Shown here piece by piece: positions 51,210-63,143 of a stretch of DNA of 64,000 bases. The stretch comes from CADCTB01 sp963768975. GTDB taxonomy: Bacteria; Actinomycetota; Acidimicrobiia; Acidimicrobiales; AC-14. The notes below the pieces were generated by a model, which ran no database searches, was not told the origin of the DNA, and worked only from the letters and a program-made list of their open reading frames with translations. The translations under genes and the position numbers were made by a program. Within the stretch, counting starts at the first letter, position 1. Every line of letters starts with the position of its first letter. The stretch covers positions 62,001-126,000 of the forward strand of contig CAVYKB010000019.1 in assembly GCA_963768975.1 (NCBI GenBank), written 5' to 3'.

Positions 51210-51740
51210 GTGGCCGACCAACACGGGACCGATCGCGTCCGTTCGGTGGTCGAGCAGCCCCTCTCCGAAGCGGGCTTCGAGGTCGTCGACGTCGAGCGCA
51301 AGGGCCCCGTCCTCGCCGTGACGGTCGACCTGCTGGTCGGCCCAGGCGACCAGGCGGACCGCCCCGAGGGCATCGACATCGACGCGGTGACCGAGGCCAC
51401 CCGCCTGGTCAACTCCCTGCTCGACGCCAACGACCTGCTGGGTGCCCAGACCACCCTGGAGGTTTCCAGCCCCGGCATCGAGCGGCCCCTGCGGACGCCG
51501 GCGCATTTCCGGCGGTTCGTGGGCACCGAGGTGGCGGTCAAGCTCCGCCCGGGCACCGAGGGCGAGCGCAGGCTCACCGGTGCACTGGAAGCGGCGGACG
51601 ACGAGGGAGTCGTCGTCGCCGGGCGGCAGCTGGCGTACGGCGACATCGAAAAGGCGCGAACCGTGTTCGTGTGGCCTTCCCCGCCCGGACGGAAGACCGG
51701 CAAGCTGACCCAGAAGAAGAAGATGGGACGAGCGTCATGA
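51210..51740 (+). CDS. rimP: Ribosome maturation factor RimP
   Basis: A 176-residue RimP for 30S assembly. Motifs: VVEQPLSEAGFEVVDVERKG (N-terminal domain) and LEVSSPGIERPLRTPAHFRRFVG. The GTG at 51210 follows a strong AAAGGAGGAAAGAGGA site. The tail is Lys-rich (GKLTQKKKMGRAS). It overlaps nusA by 4 bp (ATGA). Confidence 0.9.
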   Translation: MADQHGTDRVRSVVEQPLSEAGFEVVDVERKGPVLAVTVDLLVGPGDQADRPEGIDIDAVTEATRLVNSLLDANDLLGAQTTLEVSSPGIERPLRTPAHFRRFVGTEVAVKLRPGTEGERRLTGALEAADDEGVVVAGRQLAYGDIEKARTVFVWPSPPGRKTGKLTQKKKMGRAS

Positions 51741-52942
51741 CTGCAGCGAATTTCGAGCTCATGGAGGCCCTCCAGGTCATCGAGCGGGAGAAGGGCGTCT
51801 CCGTCGACACCCTGCTCGAGGCCCTGGCCAACGCCCTGGTCTCCGCCTACAAGCGCATGCCCCACGCCGCCGAGGAGGCCTTCGTCACCATCGACCCCGA
51901 CACCGGGGAGATGCACGTCTACGCCCAGGAGCTCGACGAGGACGGCAACGTCGTGCGCGAGTGGGAGGACACCCCCGACGACTTCGGGCGCATCGCGGCG
52001 CAGACCGCCAAGCAGGTGATCCTCCAGCGCATCCGCGAGGCCGAGCGGGAGATGAAGTACGAGGAGTACGCCGGCCGCGAGGGCGACATCGTCACCGGCA
52101 TCATCCAGCAGAACGACCAGCGCTACACCCTGCTGGACCTGGGCCGGGTCGAGGCCCTGCTGCCCCAGGCCGAGCAGGTGCCCTACGAGCGCTACGAGCA
52201 CGGTGCCCGGCTCAAGGCCTACATCGTGGAGGTCCGAAAGACCACCAAGGGCCCCCAGATCGTGGTCAGCCGCACCCACCCCGGCCTGATCAAGCAGCTG
52301 TTCGTGCTGGAGGTGCCCGAAATCGCCGACGGCGTCGTGGAGCTCAAGGCGGTGGCTCGGGAGCCAGGGCACCGCACCAAGATCGCGGTGTGGTCCAACG
52401 ACCACAACGTGGACCCGGTGGGGGCCTGCGTCGGCGCCCGGGGCGCCCGTGTACGGATGGTCGTCAACGAGCTGCGGGGGGAGAAGGTCGACATCGTCCC
52501 CTTCTCCGAGGACCCGTCGGAGTTCGTGATGAAGGCCCTGTCGCCGGCCAAGGTCAAAGAGGTCCGCATCGACGAGGACACCGGCACCGCCGAGGTGATC
52601 GTCCCCGACTACCAGCTGTCGCTGGCTATCGGCAAGGAGGGCCAGAACGCCCGCCTGGCGGCCCGGCTGACGGGGTGGCGGGTCGACATCAAGAGCGAGA
52701 GCCAGCTGGCCGAGGAGGAGGCGGGCTACGCCGGCGAGGAGTGGGCCGAGGGCGAGTGGGTCACCAACGACGCCGGCGAGATGGTCTGGCAACCCGCAGA
52801 GGGCGGCGAGGCCCTGTCGGCCCAGGAGTACGCCGCCCCCTCGGCGACCGAGCCGGGAGGCGAACAGGCGGGCATCGCCGACAACGGGGCGGCACCCGCC
52901 GGCGAGCCGGCGCCGGCCCCGCCGGAGGAGGCTCCGGCATAG
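51737..52942 (+). CDS. nusA: Transcription termination/antitermination protein NusA
   Basis: A 401-residue NusA binding RNA polymerase to modulate pausing and termination. N-terminal domain (ELMEALQVIEREKGVSVDTLLEALANALVSAYKR), S1 domain from about residue 110 (GDIVTGIIQQNDQRYTLLDLGRVEALLP), KH domains (VGACVGARGARVRMVVNELRGEKVDIVPFSEDP and YQLSLAIGKEGQNARLAARLTGWRVDIKS). An acidic Pro/Ala tail follows. It ends in TAG, which overlaps the apparent ylxR start. Confidence 0.95.
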   Translation: MTAANFELMEALQVIEREKGVSVDTLLEALANALVSAYKRMPHAAEEAFVTIDPDTGEMHVYAQELDEDGNVVREWEDTPDDFGRIAAQTAKQVILQRIREAEREMKYEEYAGREGDIVTGIIQQNDQRYTLLDLGRVEALLPQAEQVPYERYEHGARLKAYIVEVRKTTKGPQIVVSRTHPGLIKQLFVLEVPEIADGVVELKAVAREPGHRTKIAVWSNDHNVDPVGACVGARGARVRMVVNELRGEKVDIVPFSEDPSEFVMKALSPAKVKEVRIDEDTGTAEVIVPDYQLSLAIGKEGQNARLAARLTGWRVDIKSESQLAEEEAGYAGEEWAEGEWVTNDAGEMVWQPAEGGEALSAQEYAAPSATEPGGEQAGIADNGAAPAGEPAPAPPEEAPA

Positions 52943-53205
52943 CGCCGTCGCGCACCTGCGTCGGTTGCCGGCGGGTGGCCTCGCCCGAGGAGTTGGTGCG
53001 GGTGGTCGCCCGGCCCGGAGGCGGCCTGGCCGTGGGGCGGTCGCTGCCCGGACGGGGCGCCTGGCTGTGCGCCGGGTCGCCGGCGTGCGTGGACGCGGCG
53101 GAGCGGCGTAAGGCCGTCGATCGAGCGCTGCGGACCACCGTCGCGCGCCCTGCTCTGGACGACCTCAGAACGACCCTCGCCGAGCGTGGGAGACTAGATA
53201 GCTGA
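52939..53205 (+). CDS. YlxR (DUF448) family protein, apparent AUA start
   Basis: An 88-residue YlxR protein with RTCVGCRRVASPEELVRVVARPGGGLAVGRSLPGRGAWLC and ACVDAAERRKAVDRALR. The family binds RNA and sits between nusA and infB. No ATG, GTG, TTG or CTG occurs in frame near the family N-terminus. The codon at 52939-52941 is ATA, exactly where a start would overlap the nusA stop (ATAG), and GGAGGAGG lies 7 nt upstream. So AUA initiation is the simplest reading, unless the base is wrong. Confidence 0.8.
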   Translation: MAPSRTCVGCRRVASPEELVRVVARPGGGLAVGRSLPGRGAWLCAGSPACVDAAERRKAVDRALRTTVARPALDDLRTTLAERGRLDS

Positions 53206-53290
53206 CCCGGCGTGGCCGCCGATGCAGCCGGCGGAAAAACGCAAACTTACGCAGTGACCGGTGTGAGCCGGGAAAGGACGGAATCGCCAG

Positions 53291-56281
<2,991 letters not shown>

Positions 56282-56293
56282 CGGGGATCCTGC

Positions 56294-56578
56294 GTGCACG
56301 TCGCGGTCATCCAGCTCGAGCTGCACATCCCCACCAGCCGGTCACTCAAGGAGAAGCGGGCGGTGCTGCGTCCGATCGTCGAGGGCATCCGTCATCGGTT
56401 CCAGATCTCGGTGGCCGAGGTCGGCTACCAGGACAAGTGGCAGCGGGCGCTGGTCGGCATGGCCGTCGTGTCGGACTCCTACGGCCACGCCGTCGAGGTG
56501 GTCGAGAACATCGAACGCTGGGTGTGGAGCAAGCCCGACGTGGAAGTGACGCGTTTCGATACGGAGTGGGTCTCGTGA
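56294..56578 (+). CDS. DUF503 family protein
   Basis: A 94-residue DUF503 protein (IQLELHIPTSRSLKEKRAVLRPIVEGIRHRFQISVAEVGYQDKWQRALVGMAVVS), commonly found between infB and rbfA. Function unknown; the fold is a small alpha-beta protein. GTG start at 56294. The end shares GTGA with the rbfA start. Confidence 0.9.
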   Translation: MHVAVIQLELHIPTSRSLKEKRAVLRPIVEGIRHRFQISVAEVGYQDKWQRALVGMAVVSDSYGHAVEVVENIERWVWSKPDVEVTRFDTEWVS

Positions 56579-56946
56579 AGAAGCCGGCGCGTATGGACCG
56601 TGTGAACCAGGTCGTGCAGGAGGTGCTGGCCGACGAGCTGGAGCGCATCGACGACGAGCGGCTGACCTTGGTTACGGTCACGGGTGTGCGTGTCGAGCCC
56701 GGGCTGAGCCATGCTGTCGTCTGGTTCTCCTCCCTGTCGCAGGGGGACCCCGAGGGAGTGGCCGTGGCACTCGGCGAGCACCGCATCCGATTGCAGGCGG
56801 CCATCGGCCGCCAGCTTCGCCTGCGCGGCACCCCTCAATTGTCGTTCCTTCCCGACCCAGCTATAGCGTCTGGGTCTAGAGTGGAGGAACTACTACGTGA
56901 TCTCCACCAGGGAGATCTCCACAGGAACGAGGACGACGGCTCATGA
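56575..56946 (+). CDS. rbfA: Ribosome-binding factor A
   Basis: A 123-residue RbfA needed for 16S rRNA 5' end maturation and growth in cold. It has a KH-like fold: MDRVNQVVQEVLADELERIDDERLTLVTVTGVRVEPGLSHAVVWFSSL and RLQAAIGRQLRLRGTPQLSFLPDPAIASGSRVEELL. GTG start at 56575 overlaps the DUF503 stop; it overlaps the next gene by 4 bp. Confidence 0.92.
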   Translation: MKKPARMDRVNQVVQEVLADELERIDDERLTLVTVTGVRVEPGLSHAVVWFSSLSQGDPEGVAVALGEHRIRLQAAIGRQLRLRGTPQLSFLPDPAIASGSRVEELLRDLHQGDLHRNEDDGS

Positions 56947-57917
56947 GCGTCGGTGCCACTCTCGACCAGGCCGCGGCCGCCATCGCTTCGGCGCCGTCGC
57001 TGGCGCTGGCCTGTCATCACACCCCCGACGGTGACGCGCTGGGCTCGGTGCTCGCTCTGCACCACCTGGCCCTGGCCAACGGCAAGGAGTCCGTGGCCTC
57101 CTGGCCCGAGCCCTTCCCCGTCGCCCCCCACTACGAGTTCCTCCCCGGGCTGGAGCTGGCCACCAAACCGGCCGACTTCCCCTCCTACCCCGACGTCATG
57201 GTCACCTTCGACTGCGGGTCGATCGGCCGCCTGGCTGAGCTGGGCGAGCCGGCCCGCAACGCCCGCGAGCTGATCGTCGTCGACCACCACGCCACCAACG
57301 ACGGGTACGGCACGATCAACCTGATCGACCCCGACGCAGCGGCCTCGGCGGTCGTCGTGCGCCGCCTGCTGTCGAAGCTGGGCTGGGAGCTGAACCGGGA
57401 AGCGGCGGAGTGCCTCTACACCGGGCTCATCTGCGACACGGGCCGCTTCCAGTACGACTGCACCAGCCCCGAGGTCTTCACCCTGGCCAAGGAGCTGGCG
57501 GCCTTCGACCTGCCCATCGCCTCCATGAACCGCCAGCTCTTCGAAGAGCACCGGCTGGCCTACCTCCGCCTGGCCGGCATGGCCCTGCAGCGGGCGGTGT
57601 ACGACGCCGACCGTCGCTTCGTGGCCACGTGGGTCACCGACGCCGACCTCGCCAGCTTCGGTGTGGGGCTGGACGAGACCGAGGGCCTCATCGACCTGCT
57701 GCGGCGGGCCACCGAGGCCGACGTGTCGGCGGTGCTGAAGGAGACGTCCGACGGGGTCAAGGTCTCCCTGCGGGCGGTCAACGGCGTCGACGTCGGCCAG
57801 ATCGCCATCGGCTTCGGCGGTGGCGGCCACAAGTCGTCGTCCGGCTTCGTGTCCGACATGGGTGTGCAGGGGCTGCTGGAGGCCATCCGTGAGTCGCTGC
57901 CGGTGGTCGCCCACTGA
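56943..57917 (+). CDS. DHH/DHHA1 phosphoesterase (NrnA-like)
   Basis: A 324-residue bifunctional oligoribonuclease/PAP phosphatase-type protein. DHH motifs: HHTPDGDALGSVLAL (metal), VTFDCGSIGRL, VVDHHATN, EAAECLYTGLICDTGRFQYD; DHHA1 C-terminus with FGGGGHKSSSGF. It degrades short RNA and may hydrolyse 3'-phosphoadenosine 5'-phosphate, a product of PAPS use, which would link to the APS kinase at 12.5 kb. Its TGA lies within the truB start region. Confidence 0.9.
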   Translation: MSVGATLDQAAAAIASAPSLALACHHTPDGDALGSVLALHHLALANGKESVASWPEPFPVAPHYEFLPGLELATKPADFPSYPDVMVTFDCGSIGRLAELGEPARNARELIVVDHHATNDGYGTINLIDPDAAASAVVVRRLLSKLGWELNREAAECLYTGLICDTGRFQYDCTSPEVFTLAKELAAFDLPIASMNRQLFEEHRLAYLRLAGMALQRAVYDADRRFVATWVTDADLASFGVGLDETEGLIDLLRRATEADVSAVLKETSDGVKVSLRAVNGVDVGQIAIGFGGGGHKSSSGFVSDMGVQGLLEAIRESLPVVAH

Positions 57918-58768
57918 TTGACGGCCTGGCGGTCGTCGACAAGCCGGCGGGGTGCACGTCGCATGACGTGGTGGCGCGCTGCCGGCGCATCTTCGGGCAG
58001 AAGAAGGTCGGTCACGGGGGGACGCTGGACCCCGACGCCACCGGGATACTGCTCGTGGGCCTCGGCCGGGCCACCCGCCTGCTCCAGTTCCTGACCCCAC
58101 TGCCCAAGTCCTACGTGGCTGAGGTGGTGCTGGGGGTGGCGACGAGCACGCTCGACGACTCGGGCGAGGTGGTGGCCACCTACGACATGGCCGGCCTGGG
58201 GCTTGAGGACGTGCGCCGGGCGGCCGCCGGCCTCGTGGGCGACATCGAGCAGATCCCGCCCATGGTCTCCGCGGTCTCGGTGGGGGGCCGGCGCCTGCAC
58301 GAGCTGGCCCGGGCCGGCGTCGAGGTGGAGCGGGCGGCCCGGCCGGTCACGGTCCATCGGTTCGAGGTGTCCGAAGGCTCGGAGCCCGGGGCGTTCCGGA
58401 TCGAGGTCGAGTGCTCGTCGGGCACCTACGTGCGCACCCTGGCCGCCGACGTGGGCGCGACGCTGGGCGGGGGCGCCCACCTGCGCCGGCTCCGGCGCAC
58501 CGCAGTGGGGCAGTTCACTGCCGGCGTGGCCCTGGACGAGCTGGGACCCGAGCACGTGCTGGCGCCGGCGGCGGCCGTCGCCCACCTGCCGGCCGTCACC
58601 GCCGACGCAGCCATGGCCGAGGCGGTGAGCTACGGGAAGGTGCTGGAGGCGGACTGGGCCGGCGCCGGCCCCTGGGCCGTGCTCGACGGGACCGGCGCCC
58701 TGCTGGCGGTCTACGAGCCGTACGGGGACGGCCAGGTGAAGCCCGTCGTGGTTCTGGCTCCTCACTAG
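57914..58768 (+). CDS. truB: tRNA pseudouridine(55) synthase, apparent CUG or AUU start
   Basis: About 284 residues. The N-terminal strand LAVVDKPAGCTSHDVVARCRR and catalytic GGTLDPDATG (Asp nucleophile) define TruB, which makes pseudouridine 55 in tRNA. The frame before the conserved VDKPAG has no ATG or GTG; CTG at 57914-57916 overlaps the stop of the preceding gene as CTGA, and ATT follows at 57917. A GTG at 57968 would remove the substrate-binding VDKPAG segment, so an upstream non-standard start is required. Late strings YVRTLAADVGATLGGGAHLRRLRRTAVG agree. Confidence 0.88.
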   Translation: MIDGLAVVDKPAGCTSHDVVARCRRIFGQKKVGHGGTLDPDATGILLVGLGRATRLLQFLTPLPKSYVAEVVLGVATSTLDDSGEVVATYDMAGLGLEDVRRAAAGLVGDIEQIPPMVSAVSVGGRRLHELARAGVEVERAARPVTVHRFEVSEGSEPGAFRIEVECSSGTYVRTLAADVGATLGGGAHLRRLRRTAVGQFTAGVALDELGPEHVLAPAAAVAHLPAVTADAAMAEAVSYGKVLEADWAGAGPWAVLDGTGALLAVYEPYGDGQVKPVVVLAPH

Positions 58769-58778
58769 CCTGCTGGCG

Positions 58779-59723
58779 ATGGACGTGGTGACCGACCCGG
58801 CGACCTTCGTCGCCCCGCGCGCCGGCACTGCGGTCACCATCGGGGCCTACGACGGTGTGCACCGGGGACACCAGTACGTGATCAGCGAGCTGCGCCGGCT
58901 GGCCGCCGCCGGCGGCCTCGCCGGCGTGGTGCTCACCTTCGACCGCCACCCGGCGTCGGTCGTCCGCCCGGAGTCGGCCCCGCTGCTGCTCACCGACCTC
59001 GACCAGAAGCTCGAGGTGCTGGCGGCCACGGGCGTCGACCACGCCGTCGTCCTCCGCTTCGACGAGGCTCGCTCCCAGGAGGAGCCCGAGGACTTCGTGC
59101 GCGAGTGCCTGGCCGGCGCCCTGGGAGCGCGGGTGGTGGTCGTCGGCGAGGACTTCCACTTCGGCCGGCGCCGGCGGGGCAACGTCGAGCTGCTCCGGGC
59201 CATGGGAGGCGACCTGGGGTTCGAGGTGGTGCACGTGCCGCTGCTCCCGGGGACGTCGTCCACCGAGGTGCGCCGGCTCCTGGCCGCCGGCGACGTGGCC
59301 GGCGCCGCCGGCCTGCTGGGCCGCCCACACCAAGTGCGAGGCGTCGTCGAGAAGGGCGACCAGCGGGGCCGGGAGCTGGGGTACCCGACGGCGAACGTGG
59401 CAGTGCCGGCCGACATCCTGCTGCCGGCGCCGGGCATCTACGCCGGCTGGTACGGCGGTACCCAGGCGGCCGCCATCAGCGTCGGGCACCGCCCGACCTT
59501 CCACGACGGCGGGTCGCCCGTGGTGCTGGAGGCCTACCTGCTGGACTTCTCGGGCGACTTGTACGGCCAGGCCGCACGAGTGTCGTTCGTCAGCCGCCTG
59601 CGGGACGAGGAGCGCTACGACTCCATCGACGCGCTCCTCGCCCAGATGGCTCTCGACGTCGAGGCCACGCGAACCGCCCTCGGATGGGTCAGGGCATCCG
59701 GGGCACCGGGATATCGCCGGTGA
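58779..59723 (+). CDS. ribF: Bifunctional riboflavin kinase/FAD synthetase
   Basis: A 314-residue RibF making FMN and FAD. The N-terminal nucleotidyltransferase has TIGAYDGVHRGHQYVI (HxGH), LTFDRHP and VVVGEDFHFGRRRRGN; the C-terminal kinase has GVVEKGDQRGRELGYPTANV and VVLEAYLLDFSGDLYG. The usual phenylalanine in GVFDGVHRGH is tyrosine here. Starts 10 bp after truB. Confidence 0.93.
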   Translation: MDVVTDPATFVAPRAGTAVTIGAYDGVHRGHQYVISELRRLAAAGGLAGVVLTFDRHPASVVRPESAPLLLTDLDQKLEVLAATGVDHAVVLRFDEARSQEEPEDFVRECLAGALGARVVVVGEDFHFGRRRRGNVELLRAMGGDLGFEVVHVPLLPGTSSTEVRRLLAAGDVAGAAGLLGRPHQVRGVVEKGDQRGRELGYPTANVAVPADILLPAPGIYAGWYGGTQAAAISVGHRPTFHDGGSPVVLEAYLLDFSGDLYGQAARVSFVSRLRDEERYDSIDALLAQMALDVEATRTALGWVRASGAPGYRR

Positions 59724-59822
59724 GCCCGAAGAACCCGTTGCGCAAAGCGCCGTTCGACTCTGGAGGACTTGGGCCAGGCGCTCCCCGGCGGCGCAGGTGA
59801 AGCCGGAGAAGGAGTGGGTGAG

Positions 59823-60194
59823 TTAGCGGCCGATCCGGACCTCCGACGAGTTGCCGATGGCGGTCACCGGGCCCTCGTTGACCTGGGCCGACGGCGGGCC
59901 GACGACGGTGTTGTTGCCGGTGCTCGGCGACGCCGAGCCCTCGTTGACCACGGTGACGCCGCCCCCGTCGGTGCGCACGACCACGGTCGAGCGGGTGGCG
60001 ACCGCCGCCGTCCGCCTGGTGGTCGTGGTGGTCGGCGCTGGCGGCGCCGCCGTCGTCGAGGTCGTGACGACCTGCTCGATGCCGGCGTGGCCGATGGTGG
60101 CGACCGGCTGGTCAGGGGCCGGCGCGGGCCGGAGGGCGGCCAGGGCGGCGACCGCCACCACTGCCATCCCCGCCACGCCCAGGCCGCGCCGCAT
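59823..60194 (-). CDS. Secreted or single-pass Thr/Val-rich protein (123 aa)
   Basis: Signal or anchor MRRGLGVAGMAVVAVAALAALRPA, then a Thr-rich linker (TSTTAAPPAPTTTTTRRT) and a small Val/Gly/Asn-rich part ending GNSSEVRIGR. Probably a short exported protein; no domain is recognised. Convergent with ribF; the 99 bp between holds nothing I can support. Confidence 0.5.
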   Translation of the reverse strand: MRRGLGVAGMAVVAVAALAALRPAPAPDQPVATIGHAGIEQVVTTSTTAAPPAPTTTTTRRTAAVATRSTVVVRTDGGGVTVVNEGSASPSTGNNTVVGPPSAQVNEGPVTAIGNSSEVRIGR

Positions 60195-60285
60195 GGCGGC
60201 CCACGGTACTCGGGGCCGGCCAGGAGCAGGACCAGAGGGACCGCACACCGCCGGAGGGCGCCGTCGGCGGTTGGGCTTGGGAGCT

Positions 60286-62079
60286 TTAGGGGCGCTCGAT
60301 CTCGACCGGATCGATGTCGTCCGCCGGCTCGAAGCCCAGCACCTGGCCGTAGAAGGAGAGCTCGGCCTCCATGACCCGCTGGATCGTCTCGGCCTTGCGG
60401 AAGCCGTGGGCCTCGCCCTCGAAGGTGAGGTAGGCGAAGGGCAGCCCGGCCCGCCGGAGGGCGTCGACCAGCACTTCGGCCTGCGCCGGCGGCACCACCT
60501 TGTCGTCGAGGCCCTGGAAGATGATGAGGGGCGCCTTGAGCTCGTCGGCGTGGGTGAGCGGCGACCGCCGCCGGTAGACATCGGCGGCGTCGGGCCAGGG
60601 CCCGACCAGGCCGTCGAGGTAGCGGGCCTCGAACTTGTGGGTGTCGGTGGCCAGGGCGGCCAGGTCGGCCACGCCGTACAGGCTGGCGCCGGCGGCGAAC
60701 ACCCCCCGGGTCAGGGCCAGCAGCGTGGTCAGGCCGCTGGCGCTGCTGCCCCGCACGACCATGCACCGACCGTCCACCTCGCCGGCCTCGGCCAGGTGGC
60801 GTGCGGCGGCGACGACATCGTCCACGTCGACCACGCCCCACTGGCCGTCGAGCTGCCGGCGGTAGGCCCGGCCGTAGCCCGAGCTGCCCCGGTAGTCGAC
60901 GTCGACCACGGCGAAGCCCCGGCTGCTCCAGAACTGGGTCCGCAGGTTGAGGGCGGTGGAGGCCTGCGACGTGGGGCCGCCGTGGCTGGTGACCACGAGG
61001 GGCGGCTTCTCGCCCGGGGGGCCGGCGCAGTCCTGGTTGGCCGGCGGGTAGAAGAGGGCGTGGGCGGTGGCGCCGCCGGCGGTGGGAAAGTCGACGGCGC
61101 GGGGCGTCGAGAGGTAGCGGGGGTCGACGGGAGTGGGGCGGCTCTCCCGGACGACAGTGGCCTCGGACGTGGCGGGGTCGATGAGGACCACCGCCGGCGC
61201 GTGCCTGGGGGAGGCGGCGATGGCGGCCACCTTGTCGCCGAACGCGGTGATGGAGGAGAAGGAGGTGTACGGCAGGTCGAGTGGCTCCTCGCCCAGGATG
61301 CCCAGGTGGCCGGTCCAGCTGGCGACGACCCGGTTTCCGCCGAGGAAGTCGTAGTTGGACCCGCCGAACACCCACGCCGGCTCGGCGAACTCCGCCTCCA
61401 TGGGCGCGAGTGGCTCCCCGCCGGCGTAGAGGTTCCACCAGCCGGTGCGGTCGGAGATCCAGTGGAGGACGCCGGCGGGCGACCACTTCGGCTGGGTGAC
61501 GGACTCGTCCGGGCCGCCGGCTACCGGGCCGGGCTCGAGGAGGGTGCCGTCCCACGGCATGCGGGGGTGGTCCCACGCCAGCCAGGCCATGCGACCGTCG
61601 GGTGCGAAGCGGGGGCTGGCGTAGAAGTCGTGGCCGGCCGTGACCACCGTGAGCTCGCCATCGCGCACCTCGACGACGTCGTTGACATCGCCGCGCTCCC
61701 GCACGCACACCAGCCGATCGCCATGGAAGTCGTAGTCCGCGTACCGGGATCCGTCGTCAGGTGTGATCGGAGTGTCGCCCCGGTAGATCCGCTGGTCGGC
61801 GAAGTTGGAGAAGAAGACGGTCCCGCCGGCGACGCAGTAGGCGGCGCCACCGTACTCGTGGACCGTCGTGCGGGCCGAGAAGGGCGGGGGCAGGACGTCG
61901 ACCGGCTCTTCACCAGGCACCCAGCGGACGATCACCTGGCGGCCCGCCTCCGCCGGCCGTCCCTCGATCCAGTACAGCGCGCCGGCGTCGGCCCGGAGGT
62001 CGCTCAGGGAGACCGCCCGCTCGACCAGTGACGCGGCGGTGATCGGTGACGGCCAGGAGCCGTAGGGCAGGGTCTGCAC
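60286..62079 (-). CDS. S9-family prolyl oligopeptidase-like peptidase
   Basis: A 597-residue serine peptidase. N-terminal beta-propeller (SVTQPKWSPAGVLHWISDRTGWWNLY, repeated), C-terminal alpha/beta hydrolase with VVTSHGGPTSQ, FAVVDVDYRGSSGYGRAYRR, nucleophile VRGSSASGLTTLLAL, Asp in FQGLDDKVVPP and His in GEAHGFRKAET. Cytoplasmic; cleaves short peptides, likely dipeptidyl- or acylaminoacyl-type. The usual GGSAGG elbow reads GSSASG. Confidence 0.85.
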   Translation of the reverse strand: MQTLPYGSWPSPITAASLVERAVSLSDLRADAGALYWIEGRPAEAGRQVIVRWVPGEEPVDVLPPPFSARTTVHEYGGAAYCVAGGTVFFSNFADQRIYRGDTPITPDDGSRYADYDFHGDRLVCVRERGDVNDVVEVRDGELTVVTAGHDFYASPRFAPDGRMAWLAWDHPRMPWDGTLLEPGPVAGGPDESVTQPKWSPAGVLHWISDRTGWWNLYAGGEPLAPMEAEFAEPAWVFGGSNYDFLGGNRVVASWTGHLGILGEEPLDLPYTSFSSITAFGDKVAAIAASPRHAPAVVLIDPATSEATVVRESRPTPVDPRYLSTPRAVDFPTAGGATAHALFYPPANQDCAGPPGEKPPLVVTSHGGPTSQASTALNLRTQFWSSRGFAVVDVDYRGSSGYGRAYRRQLDGQWGVVDVDDVVAAARHLAEAGEVDGRCMVVRGSSASGLTTLLALTRGVFAAGASLYGVADLAALATDTHKFEARYLDGLVGPWPDAADVYRRRSPLTHADELKAPLIIFQGLDDKVVPPAQAEVLVDALRRAGLPFAYLTFEGEAHGFRKAETIQRVMEAELSFYGQVLGFEPADDIDPVEIERP

Positions 62080-62091
62080 GACCCCGGGAGG

Positions 62092-63000
62092 CTAGACCGA
62101 GGCCGGCTGGGGCTTGGTCTCGCCGGCGCGGGTGACGTCGACCGGCTCGGTGGTGTCGCCTTCCACCCTGGGGACCTCCATCTCCAGGACGACCGTGCCG
62201 TGGTCCTCCTCCCAGCGCACGACGTTGACGACCGCGGCGTAGACGACCAGCCGGCCGAAGAAGAGGAGCCAGGCGAGCGTGGCGAAGACGACGCCGAGGG
62301 TGCCGTAGAGCGCCGAGGCCGAGGCCACCGCGCCGGGAACGTAGAAGGCGCCGATGGCCTTGAGGACCTCGAAGCCGAGGGCGCCCACGACCGCGCCGGG
62401 GACCAGGGCCTTCCAGCCCACTTCACGGGAGGCCAGGACCTTGAACGTCCAGAGCCAGAGGGCGAAGTTCACCGACAGGCCGGCGAGGGTGGTGAGGGGG
62501 GCGAGGAAGCCCGGCAGCCACCGGATCACCGTCGAGGTGGCGAAGGAGGTGAGGAAGAGGAGGGTGGCGCCGCCCAGCCACATGAGGCCGGTGAGCTTCT
62601 CCCGCCAGCCCCGGCCGGTGACCTGCCACGCCGAGTTGATGGCGTACTGGAAGGCGGCGATCAGGCCCAGCCCCGACCACAACAGGCCGGCGATGCCGAT
62701 GACCGAGGCCGCCTTGCGGCTCCGCTCGGCGGTGTCGATGGCGGCGGTGATCCCCTCGGCCGCGTCACCGGTCAGGCCGAGGCGCTCGACAACGTCGCCG
62801 GCGAGGTCGGGGGAGTTGGCCGAGAAGAAGCCGAGGACGGCGATTGCGAACAGCAGCAACGGGAAAAGGGAGAGGAAGGCGGAGAGGGTGACCGACGACG
62901 CCAGATGGCTGCCGTTCAGCTCCCCGTAGCGCTTCTGCACCCCGAGGACGGTGGCGAACCACTTCCACCGTTCCCCCAGCGCATCCAGCTTCTCTCTCAC
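62092..63000 (-). CDS. YihY/BrkB family membrane protein
   Basis: A 302-residue protein with about six membrane helices; typical strings are GSHLASSVTLSAFLSLFPLLLFAIAVLGFF, VIGIAGLLWSGLGLIAAFQYAINSAWQV and FYVPGAVASASALYGTLGVVFATLAWLLFFGRLVVYAAVVNVV. Function is not established; an early label of ribonuclease BN is wrong. The GTG at 63000-62998 is preferred. The frame is open further upstream but antisense to uppS. Confidence 0.82.
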   Translation of the reverse strand: MREKLDALGERWKWFATVLGVQKRYGELNGSHLASSVTLSAFLSLFPLLLFAIAVLGFFSANSPDLAGDVVERLGLTGDAAEGITAAIDTAERSRKAASVIGIAGLLWSGLGLIAAFQYAINSAWQVTGRGWREKLTGLMWLGGATLLFLTSFATSTVIRWLPGFLAPLTTLAGLSVNFALWLWTFKVLASREVGWKALVPGAVVGALGFEVLKAIGAFYVPGAVASASALYGTLGVVFATLAWLLFFGRLVVYAAVVNVVRWEEDHGTVVLEMEVPRVEGDTTEPVDVTRAGETKPQPASV

Positions 63001-63035
63001 GACGCGCTTGTACCCAAGCCCTACGCTCTGCACCC

Positions 63036-63143
63036 GTGAGCGAGCACGCCGGCCGGCAGCACCGGCCCAGCCGAAGCGCAGCGGAGGCCGCTGCCGGGGG
63101 TGCCATGAGGGCCGGCGAGCGCAGCGACCCGGAGATTCCGTGA
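63036..63143 (+). CDS. Possible 35-residue leader peptide upstream of uppS
   Basis: GTG at 63036 opens a frame MSEHAGRQHRPSRSAAEAAA..., ending at TGA 63141-63143 and sharing GTGA with the uppS GTG. It resembles in position the short frame before the DUF2469 gene (both start with M-S-E and end at GTGA). It may only couple translation or be chance. Confidence 0.25.
   Translation: MSEHAGRQHRPSRSAAEAAAGGAMRAGERSDPEIP

Noticed and set aside
49949..52792. 947-codon minus-strand frame across beta-helix, rimP and nusA
   Set aside because: Antisense to three well-supported genes, composition typical of complement frames, no domain.
59720..59800. 26-codon frame overlapping the ribF stop (GTGA)
   Set aside because: No ribosome binding site of its own, no homology recognised, and GTGA overlaps are common by chance in this composition.
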